64,000 nucleotides of DNA from NCBI GenBank assembly GCA_905221605.1, contig CAJNDS010002721.1:1-64000 (forward strand), written 5' to 3'. The notes beneath the pieces were generated by a model that was given only the letters and a program-made list of their open reading frames with translations, had not been told where the DNA came from and ran no database searches. The DNA is from Symbiodinium natans. Its lineage: Eukaryota > Sar > Dinophyceae > Suessiales > Symbiodiniaceae. This document shows positions 54,559-63,833 of the stretch, one piece after another; within the stretch, counting starts at the first letter, position 1; each line of letters begins with the position of its first letter. The translations under genes and the position numbers were made by a program.

Positions 54559-55142
54559 TGGACCAGGCTGGCGCGACTTCTAATATCCCATTTCACGCCC
54601 ATGCGCCAAATCGGTCGTTGAAGCTGCGCCTTGCATCAGAGGCAGGGCCACTACCCTCGCCGAAGTGTCCTTTGCTGATCCTGGTCTGTGGCGAGCATGC
54701 CGCGCAGGCCACGGGTAAGTTGCAGTAGTCCAATGGATCATGAACGCAATAGAAGCAGGAGGGATCTCCTCCGCACTAAGTGACGAAGCTGTGTTGGAAG
54801 TGTATTGGGCACAGGCTCATATCTCCACGCAGCTGATGCAGCACCGCGTCGAGGCGTCACAACCTCCTGCCCACGAATTTTCCGACAAGGCTGGAGTTTG
54901 CTGGGACTTTTAGCGATTCCTGAGGGCTTGAAGTTGATTCGAGCACATGTTGACAAGCACATGAACACAACGAATACACATGAACACAATGAACACGCAC
55001 GAACCATGGAGTCCGTCAACATTGCTCAGCGCGTTGGTACGCAGGGAAGTTCAATGCTTTCGGATGCCCTGAGATTGTCCAGCTGATCTCTGGCGGCACA
55101 GCCGCTGCCCCATCGGTGCATGTCGGCCCGTTCCCTGCCTGA
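54559..55142 (+). CDS. three exon-like blocks, unknown protein
   Basis: Block 1 (54559-54714) follows GCATGATGCAG and reads DQAGATSNIPFHAHAPNRSL and CPLLILVCGEHAAQAT. Block 2 (54726-54895) reads VVQWIMNAIEAGGISSALSD and EAVLEVYWAQAHISTQLMQH. The two are separated by only GTAAGTTGCAG; excising these 11 bases joins the frames exactly, while reading through gives a stop at once. Block 3 (55030-55142) follows ACATTGCTCAG and reads RWYAGKFNAFGCPEIVQLIS and GGTAAAPSVHVGPFPA to TGA. A GC donor after GACAAG is likely for block 2. No family is recognised. Confidence 0.5.
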
Positions 55143-55234
55143 CACTCGAGAGGGGTGAGTGGGGTGTGTGGGGGTTCAGATTTGCATAGCATACGTGGTT
55201 TTGCAAGGTTGAGGGTCAACGTCAAGTGTGATAG

Positions 55235-56010
55235 AAGGAAAGGATCACTTCGAGCCTGGCAGAATGGACAGCACAGCTTCGAGAAGTGTGGGCACATGTT
55301 GACATGTGTCAGCTTCCGCATCCGGCTCAGGCATTGTGGATGCGGCAAGACATTCTCGGTCCGCCTGTCTGCAAAGGACGCCCTCAACGAAGTCTAAGCT
55401 CAGTGCAAGAGTCAGAATCTCCCAAAACCTCCCAAGATGAGGCCTCCCTAAACCCTAGAAACCCTGAACCCTGAACCCTAAACCCTGAACCCTAAACCCT
55501 AAAGGCCCTAAACCCTATAATATTCTACAATCCAAACCCGAAGCGGAGGAGCAAGATGCCAGCTACCGGCAGCTGAAGCTGACGGCGGCCATGGGCTTCG
55601 GGGCCCTGGCGCGAAGCCTTCGTGGAGCCGTCGAAGGCGCAGCGGACACTCTGAGAGAAGACCCCCATCTCTGAAGACACTCTGAAGGCCCCACCGTGTT
55701 TTTCCTTGGCTGTTCTATGGTCCCGGTGTTCTGATGTCCCAAACCTCGAGGCGTTGAAGGGCCGGTTTTGCTGCACTTGGACCTCACGGCTGGGCTACCG
55801 TCGCGGACTGAGGCTTTCCAAAACTTTCTGCGTGCAAAAAAGGTCTCGTGTACCCTGGCTGTACACTCAGAGCCTGACCCTAGGCTGCTGAGCTCCGAGT
55901 CCTTTGCTGCTGCTCTCTTCGACCCTCGTTGCATGCGGACACGCCTTCGGGGCAGTGAATTGCAAGGAAAGGGCTTGATCAGCTCTCAGCTCTGGAATAC
56001 CAGCACCTGA
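55235..56010 (+). CDS. three-exon gene fragment, unknown protein
   Basis: Exon-like blocks: 55235-~55440 after GTGATAG (ITSSLAEWTAQLREVWAHVD, LPHPAQALWMRQDILGPPVC), ~55530-55673 (EAEEQDASYRQLKLTAAMGF, ARSLRGAVEGAADTLRED) and ~55757-56010 after CCTCGAG (GPVLLHLDLTAGLPSRTEAF, QNFLRAKKVSCTLAVHSEPD, stop TGA). The first intron is CCCTAAA-type repeat (55447-55520). Blocks have strong coding composition; junction phases were not all resolved. Confidence 0.5.
55447..55520 (+). repeat. CCCTAAA repeats in an intron
   Basis: About nine CCCTAAA/CCCTGAA units between two exon-like blocks. Confidence 0.85.
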
Positions 56011-56025
56011 GGCTTCCGCTCACAG

Positions 56026-56985
56026 ACCCATGTGTTGTTTGCTACGAACTTCGATCGATCCAAGGAGCTCATCTTGCTTGGCCGCGTGGCTCGCGTCGGA
56101 GCCGAGCGAGGCGACGCCGTCTTCCAGCTTAGCAGCAGGCCTGGCTAGAGGGGAGAAGCTCATGATGTCCTGACCTGTCACACTCGGAACACCCCAAACC
56201 TCCTAAGCCCTACGCCCTCACGACCATGCTAATCTCAGCTACTGGTACGTGTAAGTTTCTGGAGTCCGTTGCAGCACAAGAACTTGCGAAAAGAAGGCAA
56301 GGGGCTGAAGTTGTGAAGCAACAAGGGGCAACAGGCTTTGCTAATGTGGAGAGTTTTCTTGTTGGTTCTACATAGTTCCCTACTGCCCTAAACCCTAAAC
56401 CCTAAACCCTGAACCCTGTTCAGGGTAACGGTGGCCATCGAGCTGCCAGCCGGGGTGGAGCAGCCGGATGCACCTCGTCCATACCTTGAGAACTGGGCCC
56501 AGTACCCCCAAAATGGGGGCATTCATCGTACGAATCATATTTGGGGGTTTCCGAAAAATAGGGGTACCTATTTGAGGGGTACCCCTATTTTGGGAAGTAA
56601 CCATATAAGGCTACCCCAGAAAGGGGAATCTTTTGTTCTACACGTACCAAACAGGGGGCAGTACTCAACTAGTCATAAGGGTTGCCCGAAAGAGGGATTC
56701 CAACCACCCAGCTGAAGAGTGGCACGGCCCGCATGCTGAAGCTTCTGCCCACAGCCGAGACAGCGCCTTGGCGCTGCGGGCCGCTGTTGAGCGCCTTGGT
56801 GTAGTCTTTTGGTTAGGGTTTAGTATTCAGGGTTCAGGGTTTAGGGGTTTAGGGTTTAGCTTTTAGTGTACCTCTTGGTGCAGCCTCTGCTGGCATGGTG
56901 AAGCACAGGAATCCTCACCACCCCCGGTCTAACGCTAATGTAGGCGACGGTTTTTACTTGCACCAGCTCTGTTGAGCTGAACAGC
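56026..56985 (+). CDS. cluster of short exons, unknown
   Basis: Blocks: 56026-56148 after GCTCACAG (FATNFDRSKELILLGRVARV, ERGDAVFQLSSRPG, TAG), 56256-56375 after GTGTAAG (FLESVAAQELAKRRQGAEVV), 56424-56501 after TTCAG (VTVAIELPAGVEQPDAPRPY), 56711-~56800 after ACCACCCAG (EEWHGPHAEASAHSRDSALA) and ~56885-56976 after TTGGTGCAG (SAGMVKHRNPHHPRSNANVG). The intron after 56501 contains the palindrome family shared with 52879; those near 56387-56422 and 56813-56872 are telomere-type repeats. Confidence 0.4.
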
Positions 56986-57142
56986 TCTGCTGGATGAGCT
57001 CATATCAGCCTTGTTTACTTACTGAGTGGTAGCAGTCACGTGTGAGGCTGGCTTCCACGTGTTCACAGCACTGTGAAGGCGGGACGTGAAGTGACGTGTT
57101 GCTGGTTGATCCCACGTCACTCCAAGTTGAGATTGTTCCAGT

Positions 57143-57374
57143 GTCACCGAAGCTGAGCCAACAGTCTAGCCCCTGTCCTCACATCGAGAACCATCAGGCC
57201 CCCAAGTCAAGTATGCACAAGCGCGCTGAAAGAAATTGGAGTTGCTTTTTGGGCACTGTTTTTCATGGACCGCGTGGGCGCCCGCTGGGAGTTCCAGGCC
57301 GAAGCCTTCTGTGGCGACGAGGCCTCGCTGCGTGCAGGGCTCGGTGAAAGCTTTGCAGCGGCAAGGCGGGCTTG
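57143..57374 (+). CDS. 3' exon-like block, unknown
   Basis: The frame is open from a TGA at 57140 and reads TSALKEIGVAFWALFFMDRV, GARWEFQAEAFCGDEASLRA, GLGESFAAARRA to TGA. The last 50 codons are the most convincing. AG acceptors at CTGAAAG (57230) or upstream are possible. No family is recognised. Confidence 0.45.
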
Positions 57375-57486
57375 ACAAGCCGTGGGGTAACACCTCTTCT
57401 TCAACGTCTACTTACTCCTACTTGCGCCCATTTCACATAGAGCAGCTCTGCTGGTGCGAGAAGCCGTGTTGTAGGTGTGTGTGAAT

Positions 57487-57627
57487 ATGATCGGTGCAAT
57501 CGCCAGGCACGACGGCCTGCGGAATCCGGATGCTGTAGCGAATGCCTACCAGCGCCTCCAGTACGTTTGCGGTGCTTTGGTGCCTTGGCAGAAAAAGACG
57601 CCTGGCAGTTTGGAGAGAGAATCCTAA
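57487..57627 (+). CDS. exon-like block, unknown
   Basis: From ATG 57487 the frame reads MIGAIARHDGLRNPDAVANA, YQRLQYVCGALVPWQKKTPG to TAA. The same frame upstream (AALLVREAVL) is separated by one TAG that coincides with a TTGTAG acceptor-like site. Confidence 0.45.
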   Translation: MIGAIARHDGLRNPDAVANAYQRLQYVCGALVPWQKKTPGSLERES

Positions 57628-57642
57628 TCCGAGTCATTCCCT

Positions 57643-58281
57643 TTGGATTTATTGGGCCCCTTTGCACCCTTTGCACTGATAGCTGCGCCATGCTGTGCCC
57701 AAGTCCATTGTCCGGCGTTTGGGTGGCGCCTTTCCTCTGCTCTACGACGGTGCGGAATGCGAGTTGGGAGGCGAAGAGTGCTTCAACTTGCTTCTTGGAC
57801 TGCACGCCCCACAGCCAAGCCACCGCAAAGGCTAGAAAGTATTTTGTGGCGTTTTAGAACCTCTCGATCAGGGGTCTCGGGTTTCCGAAGTGCCAGTTTT
57901 TTCAATTCGATGGAGGCTTGTGGAGTATGCGAAGCTGAAGTTGCGGCCTTCTCTCTGGAACATCTGGTCCTTCGTGGATGTGCTTTATTGGCAGCTGAAG
58001 GAGGCTGCGCCTTTGGAGACGTCTGCAGTCTCGGGGGCCCCTTGGAGTTTGACTTCTGGACCTTGGGGATGCATGGTTGTGTCGCAGGTGCACCATCCAG
58101 AGTCCGTTGCCAACCAAGCCTGCATCCCGGAGGAGCTCCCTTGTGCTCTGTGTTCCGGCTTTTGGCTCCGTGCTGCGTTGTGTGCAGTTTAGCTGTCCGC
58201 AGCCAGGAGGGCGCTCCGACGCCCAAGCCGCTTGCAGCGCTGCGGGCCCAAGACTGCCCCATGTTCAAAGGCGCCAGACGC

Positions 58282-58323
<42 letters not shown>

Positions 58324-58497
58324 CTGGGGAGCCCAAAGCGCTGCAAGCTGTTGTTCACAGTCTACCCAGACCACACAGCGCCTGCGAAAGCCAGGGGAGA
58401 TTTCGGGCCCAGAAGAGCAGTATGGGCCGAAGCACCCAAAACACCATTCCAAGCTGGCACCGTTGCACTATCCCCTACGTTTCACACAGACATCTGA
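57643..58497 (+). CDS. long ORF, only part coding-like, unknown
   Basis: A 284-codon frame. The part at about 57910-58200 (SMEACGVCEAEVAAFSLEHL, GDVCSLGGPLEFDFWTLGMH) looks coding and Cys-rich. The end is an (AG)n microsatellite translated as Arg-Glu and is not trusted. Competing frames at 57890-58192 (+) and 58358-57783 (-) are open. Confidence 0.35.
58286..58314 (+). repeat. (GA)n microsatellite
   Basis: Fourteen GA units, responsible for Arg-Glu and Ser-Leu ORFs. Another run is at 59127-59148. Confidence 0.95.
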
Positions 58498-58499
58498 AC

Positions 58500-59600
58500 T
58501 GCACAGCTGGGGAGGGAATGCCTGATGTCACACCGTACCTCAACGAACGTAGGGAGGGAGGGGGCGTTCCCACCCTGGGTGCATGTCCGCACTCCAAACC
58601 CAATAAGGGAACAAACAGCTGTGTGGCGCGTACCGATTCCCTGGAAATCCATGGAGTTTAGGTGGGGGCTTTTCACCGACAGACCGGTAACCGCTCGACT
58701 TCGGGAAGTTCCCCCACCTGGGGGGGGGGCCAAGGGCGCTGGAAGAAAGACAGAGAGAGAGACACACACAGGCCCGAGCACTCACCCATCGCCCACCCAA
58801 GTGAATGGGGTGGTTATGGTATGTTGACTCGTTCGAAGGGCCGTGCAGGGAAGGGGGGCGACGAAATACAGCAGCCCCGCGCTAAAGCAACTCCAGTCAG
58901 AGCACCGGTAAGAGGCAGGAAATAAGAGGGGCATGTAGCGGGGATGTAGAAGGGGCGCGACCGGGAGACAGATAGATGGGGGGTCGATACCAGGCCTCTC
59001 AGGTGCGAGCTGCTGTGGCCAACACGGCCGTGGTAGCTGCAGAGTGACGCGGGATCGGGGCGCGCAGCCGCGCGGGGGTTTCCCCCATGCACCAAAGAAA
59101 TAAAGAAAGAAGGACACACAGAGAGTTAGAGAGAGAGAGAGAGAGAGCGTGAGCGTGGGCCACACAACGCTCACGCACATAGAAACCCCGATTTGTCAAC
59201 AAGAGAATGTGTACGAGCAGGCGAGCTCATCGCCTTCATCCTGCGAACCGCACGGGACTTTGCCACAAGGCAGACGTCGAATAACGAGGCGGGAGAGTGA
59301 GTGGGACTTGCTGTGATGATGATTCGCTGCTCACTTTACCCGCGAGTCGTGCACCGCTAGAAAGGCCGGTTGGCTCCAATTATATCAGCGAATGTGTGAA
59401 ACACGTCGCAAATCGAGGAAAACTGCCCATCAGTCCTGAATCCTCACTGGCATCATCTCCATCAGCCTTGTCGTGGACACAGGGCATGCTAGCTGTCTGC
59501 GTAGCTGTATATGGTCGGAGGCCAACTTAATGAAGCTTCTTCTGGAAGCTGCCAGCCCGGGTCCAAAGTCCACGGAGATCGTTCTTTGCTCGCTTTTCTC
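58500..59600. other. no convincing gene
   Basis: Several overlapping frames of 80-130 codons lie on both strands around GA-rich and G-rich sequence (GGGGGGGG at 58721-58728). None shows splice-supported coding blocks. A polypyrimidine stretch (TTTGCTCGCTTTTCTCGC) appears at 59586-59605, just before the next gene. Confidence 0.45.
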
Positions 59601-59610
59601 GCTTTTCTCT

Positions 59611-59624
59611 CAGCGTTCAACGTC
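59611..59624 (+). promoter_or_regulatory. putative spliced-leader acceptor and 5' UTR
   Basis: CGCTTTTCTCTCAG ends at 59613, 11 bases before the ATG at 59625. A polypyrimidine-AG site just upstream of a start codon fits trans-splicing of the dinoflagellate spliced leader; no leader sequence itself is present, as expected in genomic DNA. Confidence 0.5.
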
Positions 59625-60279
59625 ATGTGGCCCCCTCGGCCCTCCCAGCCGCTCATCCCCACTCCGGGGCACTTTGCGGCTGCGGCTCGTTGTCGGTCCC
59701 TGGAGGTGGATCCAGAGACCGTGGTGGCAGCCCACTTGCACAACTTCCACCAGGCGCAATCCTCTGACACTTCAAGCCCAATCGAGCCCATTCCCAATGA
59801 GAGACCCCAGCCTGCATTGCCTCTTGCGCGCATCGTTACCTTTGAGGACCGCTTCTGTGGAACCTGGCGCCTCCAGCCCTTCTCGAGTGATGGCCATCCT
59901 GTCTTCGCCAAGTACGACAAGAGTCTTGCTGCTGGTTAGTAGGGAATGGGGGAATGAGATGCCCTATATGATCCGCTAAAGGGTACATGTAGGGCCCTAA
60001 TTCCCAACCAACAGTAAGGAGTGAGAAGGGAGCAGGGCAGTTCTTCCTGTACTACCGGGCTGCCCAACGCATGTGGGTCATTGATGCGGAGCTGGACAAG
60101 GCCATAGATCACTGCGGATCTGTGCAGCACCTGAAGTTCTGCAGCCTCTGCGACTCTACGCCTGGTTGTTTTATATCCCATCTTGCATGAAATATTATCT
60201 CGTACTAGAGTGTAAGCAACAGTATAAGTACATTTCAGGCCTAGCGGCCGTGCCGCCGACCCCCAACACAAGACTTTGA
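59625..60279 (+). CDS. complete three-exon gene, 166 aa, unknown
   Basis: Exons 59625-59934, 60015-60164 and 60239-60279 total 501 bases, giving 166 residues plus TGA with no internal stop. Introns are GT..AG, 80 and 74 bases, both phase 1. The protein starts MWPPRPSQPLIPTPGHFAAA and contains RSLEVDPETVVAAHLHNFHQ, ARIVTFEDRFCGTWRLQPFS, KGAGQFFLYYRAAQRMWVID, AELDKAIDHCGSVQHLKFCS and a Pro-rich end. There is one C-x2-C pair. No signal peptide or membrane helix. Intact splicing and a 5' acceptor make this the best complete gene model in the window. Family unknown. Confidence 0.72.
59935..60014 (+). repeat. 80-base intron, introner-like
   Basis: It begins GTTAGTAGGGAATG and ends CCCAACCAACAG; the two ends form an imperfect inverted repeat. 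The first 35 bases resemble the intron at 44924 (both GTTNGTAG, AGGGAATG, GGGAATGAG, CCCTATAT). Confidence 0.6.
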
Positions 60280-60379
60280 GGCGGTGGGGGCGCTGTCACT
60301 CAGCCACAGCAAGGGTCCACAGTAGGCTAAAGGGTACAGGCGGCTTGGGCAGCATAGGTTCGAGATGCGGGGGTTCGGG

Positions 60380-60760
60380 CATGCATTGGAGCCCTCAAAA
60401 CACTTCATCAAGGTAAAGGGTCCGGGATGCATTGCAGCCCTCAAAACACTTCATTTCAAGGTAAAGCAGCAGGTTGGGAGCAGGCTGGGGCAGGGGGTGG
60501 TGGTGGTAGGGGGTCGGGGGGGGGGGGGGGGGGTGGGGGCGGGGAAAGGGGTGAGGGCGGAGAGAGCGGCGGGGGTGTGGGCACTGGAGCCTCATTTCAA
60601 GCTTCAGTAAAGCAGCAGGTTGGGAGCAGGCGGGGGCAGGGGAGTAGGGGTGGTGAGCGGCCCTATACACGAAGCACTCAGAGCATGGGAAGGGAGAACG
60701 GAGAGAGCGGGGAGGGCGGGGAGGGGGTGGCGCAGGGAAAATGAGTCTTCACTGACGCCG
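60380..60760. other. G-rich spacer with short duplications
   Basis: GCAGCAGGTTGGGAGCAGG occurs at about 60465 and 60612, and ..GCATTG.AGCCCTCAAAACAC at 60381 and 60429. A 14-G run is near 60519. No gene is supported between 60280 and 60890; a TATATATATACATACATACA run is at 60787-60810. Confidence 0.5.
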
Positions 60761-60894
60761 CCCCCACTTCGGGGCTCGGCGGATAGATATATATATATAT
60801 ACATACATACATATGTACTCTTTATTTAAACATCATATGATATGACCGAATGTAATGCAATATGCCATCGTGCGCGATGCACAGGTGGCGCCGG

Positions 60895-63833
60895 CCTTTG
60901 CTTACACTCGAAAGGCGGACTACGAGAAGGGCTGGTGGAGGATGGCATCCTGGGCCACTTTTCCTAAGGGCATTGCTTGCTAAGTTCGTCGGTCAGTGTT
61001 CTGGGGTACCCCAAATTTGACAGCGATACCAGGCCTCCGCCACCCCCTGTCGCGCGAGCTGAGGTGCCTAACAAGGGCATGACCCTGGCAAAGGTCGAGC
61101 ACCCACTCGCCTTCGAGAAGGATGCTGTCGAGGCCGGAGCACCACAGTACCACATCGTGTGAACGGAGCTGAAATGTTCCATAATGTCCCTTTGCCTTTG
61201 TTGGGTTCTCCTGTGAGAGGTGCGGGGAGTGGATGAGCAGCTAACAGGATCCCCTGAGGCCGGGATCGCCGCAAGGTAGAAAGGCGGCATCAGCAGCTTT
61301 ACTCCTAGGATGTGTCCTTGGCATCGAACTATATCGAAGTGCTTGAGTGGAAGCCCATCTACGCGTTGCAAGCTGGGGGCTGTCCACTTCCACAACTCAA
61401 GATTCGTCACCAATGAGGAAGGTTGCGCAACGTTTCTATATGTTCTCTGCCAGGAGTACTTGGTGCCACTCAACGGCACATACCTCCGCCAGCCAAAGGA
61501 GGAGAACGTGGACGGCAAAGAGCACTATGTTTTAGAGCCTTGGGCCTGTCGTGGGTTTTGAAAGCCGCTGGAAAGACGCGGTTTCCCATGTTCTTATGCA
61601 AACGTTCGAGGTTGGGGGGTCCTGGAGTGTTGCAAGAGGTAAGAAGAGTTCGCAAGTGCTTGGTCTGCGCCCTGCGATGCGGTGAATCGAATGCCAGGAC
61701 TTGGTCAGAACATGCGGGGCTTTGCATGTCGCATTATGTCACTGAACCTGGTGTGCCTTGCAAGGAAAAGCCACGCAGACACCTCTTCTGGGACAAGGGT
61801 GCTTTGGCAGGGAGTCCCGATGCCTCACCCAAAAGCACACCGAACACACCTGTTCTCAAGATCTGGATGTTGAGTTGACCCTCCCAGCCAGCTATGGACT
61901 CCGAGCAGTAGCTGGGAGGTTGCCTTGCAATTGCACGACACTCGAGACCAAGGCATGGAGACGTGGTGCATCGCCCATGTGTGCCATTCCGATGAGGGCG
62001 TCTATGCCAAGTCACAAAGCACCTCAGCCTAGCGATTCTGCAAGGTCAGGTCGCTTCACCAAACAAGAAAGCGTCTGGAAAGCCTTGACCCTAGGAAGTA
62101 CCATGCTGTCACCCTATGTGACAATGGGCCGAGACGAGCAGGCTCGTGGGTCCACGGCAGGTCTTTGCAGGTACGCGATGCAAGACCAGCCTTACGATGT
62201 GTGATGAGTAAGCCTGTCATTAGGGCTCTTAAGGTACTCCCCCCCCTTAGGGTTCGTTGAGAGACAAGATGGCTTTCATTATCCTTATTGGGGGCTTCGC
62301 AGATTCCATTGACTCGTGGAAGGTGCCCTCAGCTCGGGTGTCTTTCGTCACTGCCGCCGAGGAGACGGTCGCAGCTGCGAGGCCGGATAGACCAAAGCAT
62401 ACGACAGGATACGAAAGCTGGTACAAGGAAATGAGTAAACCTCAAACCCCAAACCTCAAACCCCAAACCCTAAACCAGTCCTAAACCCTAAACCCGAAAC
62501 CCTAAACCTTAGGGATTCTTGGGAATAATGCATAATGTTTGGGTACTGTAATTCCTATGAAGCAGCGAAAAATGTAAGTCTTGCTAGGGTTCCAAGTTCA
62601 GCATAGAAACCCTAAACCCTGAATCCTGAACCCTAAACCCTAAACCCTAAACCCTAAACCCTAAACCCTAAACCCTAAACCCTAAACCCTAAACCCTAAA
62701 CCCTATAAGCAAGGCGGCAGCCGCAGCAGGATGACGACTTCCAGCTTCTGCGTTGGGAGGACAGCAGCCGCCCAATTAGCATGTGGAAGGGGTCCGATGT
62801 GCTTCTTTAGGGGCCCCTTTTTAGGGCCCTTTCAGGGCTTTTTTAGAGCCTTTTTTAAGGCCTGTTTAAGGGCCTTTTTAAACGCTTTTTTAAGGGCTGT
62901 TTTAGGCCTCTTAGTTAAGGAGCTTTATAGGGCTTTTTTTGGGCCCTTGAGGGTTGATCATTGCAGATCTCAACCCAGGTCACGACTGCATGCTTTTTTC
63001 GAACCGCCGCTTGGCCAGAAAAGAGAATCAGTGCCCCCCCCCTCCCCTCCCCCCGCCCCCCCTACGTATATGTGCCCAGGGTACCTGGTAGCTCGAGCAG
63101 CATCGTCCGCCACAGCACTTTTGACACTGTCCATAGCTTGCTGGCCTGTGCCAGGCAAGCACCAGGTTTGCTTTCTTTCGAGCCAGCCGATGAAGCGTCT
63201 TGACTTGAGCAGATCAGCCTGTGAAGCTTCTTGTAGAAAGTCCTACTCGTAGCCTGCGATCGCATGCCCTGAAGGCTGCGCATATCTATGCACCCTGGTC
63301 TGCTCCACCTGCTCGAGCGCAATCACGCCTCTTGCCTGGACATGCCCGTGCTAGTTGATGCAGCGTCGAGCCTACTGCAACTCATCCACATCTGCCCCAA
63401 CTCCCGAGCCTGAGAACATCCCCCTAAACCCCAAACCCCAAACCCCAAACCCTAAACCCTAAACCCTAAGCCCTAAAACCTAAAGCTGGTGCATTCTCTG
63501 AGTTTTTTTGAGGTCTCTGTGGGTGAGTCGCTGGATGCCCTGACGGCAGATCACACCAAGATCCTAGGCCGGGCAGTGGTGCGTCGCCCCAGATGCCAGT
63601 TTGCGGCAGTTCCCCAAAACCCTGAGTGCTTTGTAGGAAACCCCAAACCCCAAAACCCAAACCCCAAACCCTAAACCCCTAAACCCTAAACCCTAAACCC
63701 CTAAACCCCAAATCCCTCAACCCTCAACCCTTTTCAGCCCTCCGCAGGCTGCCTCACCGGAGTGGACCGGTCTCGGAAAAAGGCGGCCCAACTCTTGGAT
63801 GGCAAATATTGCCTCACAGGCGCTCCAAGAAAG
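60895..63833 (+). CDS. long multi-exon gene reaching the window edge, unknown protein
   Basis: Exon-like blocks with AG acceptors: 60895-~60968 (VAPAFAYTRKADYEKGWWRM), ~60997-61162 (KGMTLAKVEHPLAFEKDAVE), 61309-~61365 (DVSLASNYIEVLEWKPIYAL), ~61410-61561 (YVLCQEYLVPLNGTYLRQPK), 61919-62032 (VALQLHDTRDQGMETWCIAH), 62095-62170 (KYHAVTLCDNGPRRAGSWVH), 62303-62434 (VSFVTAAEETVAAARPDRPK), 62730-62810 (DDDFQLLRWEDSSRPISMWK), 63080-63203 (IVRHSTFDTVHSLLACARQA), 63275-63411 (MPVLVDAASSLLQLIHICPN), 63513-63632 (VSVGESLDALTADHTKILGR) and 63738-63833 (LTGVDRSRKKAAQLLDGKYC). Some blocks end in stops that may lie past their donors, so more than one gene is possible. No family is recognised. Confidence 0.5.
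62604..62705 (+). repeat. CCCTAAA telomere-type repeat in an intron
   Basis: About fourteen units before the exon at 62730. A shorter degenerate tract (62438-62510) starts the same intron after the exon ending 62434. Confidence 0.93.
62810..62955 (+). repeat. minisatellite of GGGCCYTTTTT-like units
   Basis: About ten degenerate 13-17 base units (AGGGCCCTTT, AGAGCCTTTTTTA, AGGGCCTTTTTAA, GGGCTTTTTTTGGGC). It begins at the 3' edge of the exon block 62730-62810. Confidence 0.75.
63422..63487 (+). repeat. CCCTAAA repeats in an intron
   Basis: Nine units, several CCCCAAA, between the exon blocks ending 63411 and starting 63513. Confidence 0.85.
63640..63735 (+). repeat. CCCTAAA/CCCCAAA repeats in an intron
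   Basis: About thirteen units between the phase-0 exons 63513-63632 and 63738 onward; the intron starts GTAGGAAACCCC and ends CCCTTTTCAG. Confidence 0.88.

Noticed and set aside
26068-63735. Telomeric tracts as evidence of a chromosome end
   Set aside because: They are short, scattered, in both orientations and surrounded by coding blocks on both sides, so they are interstitial.
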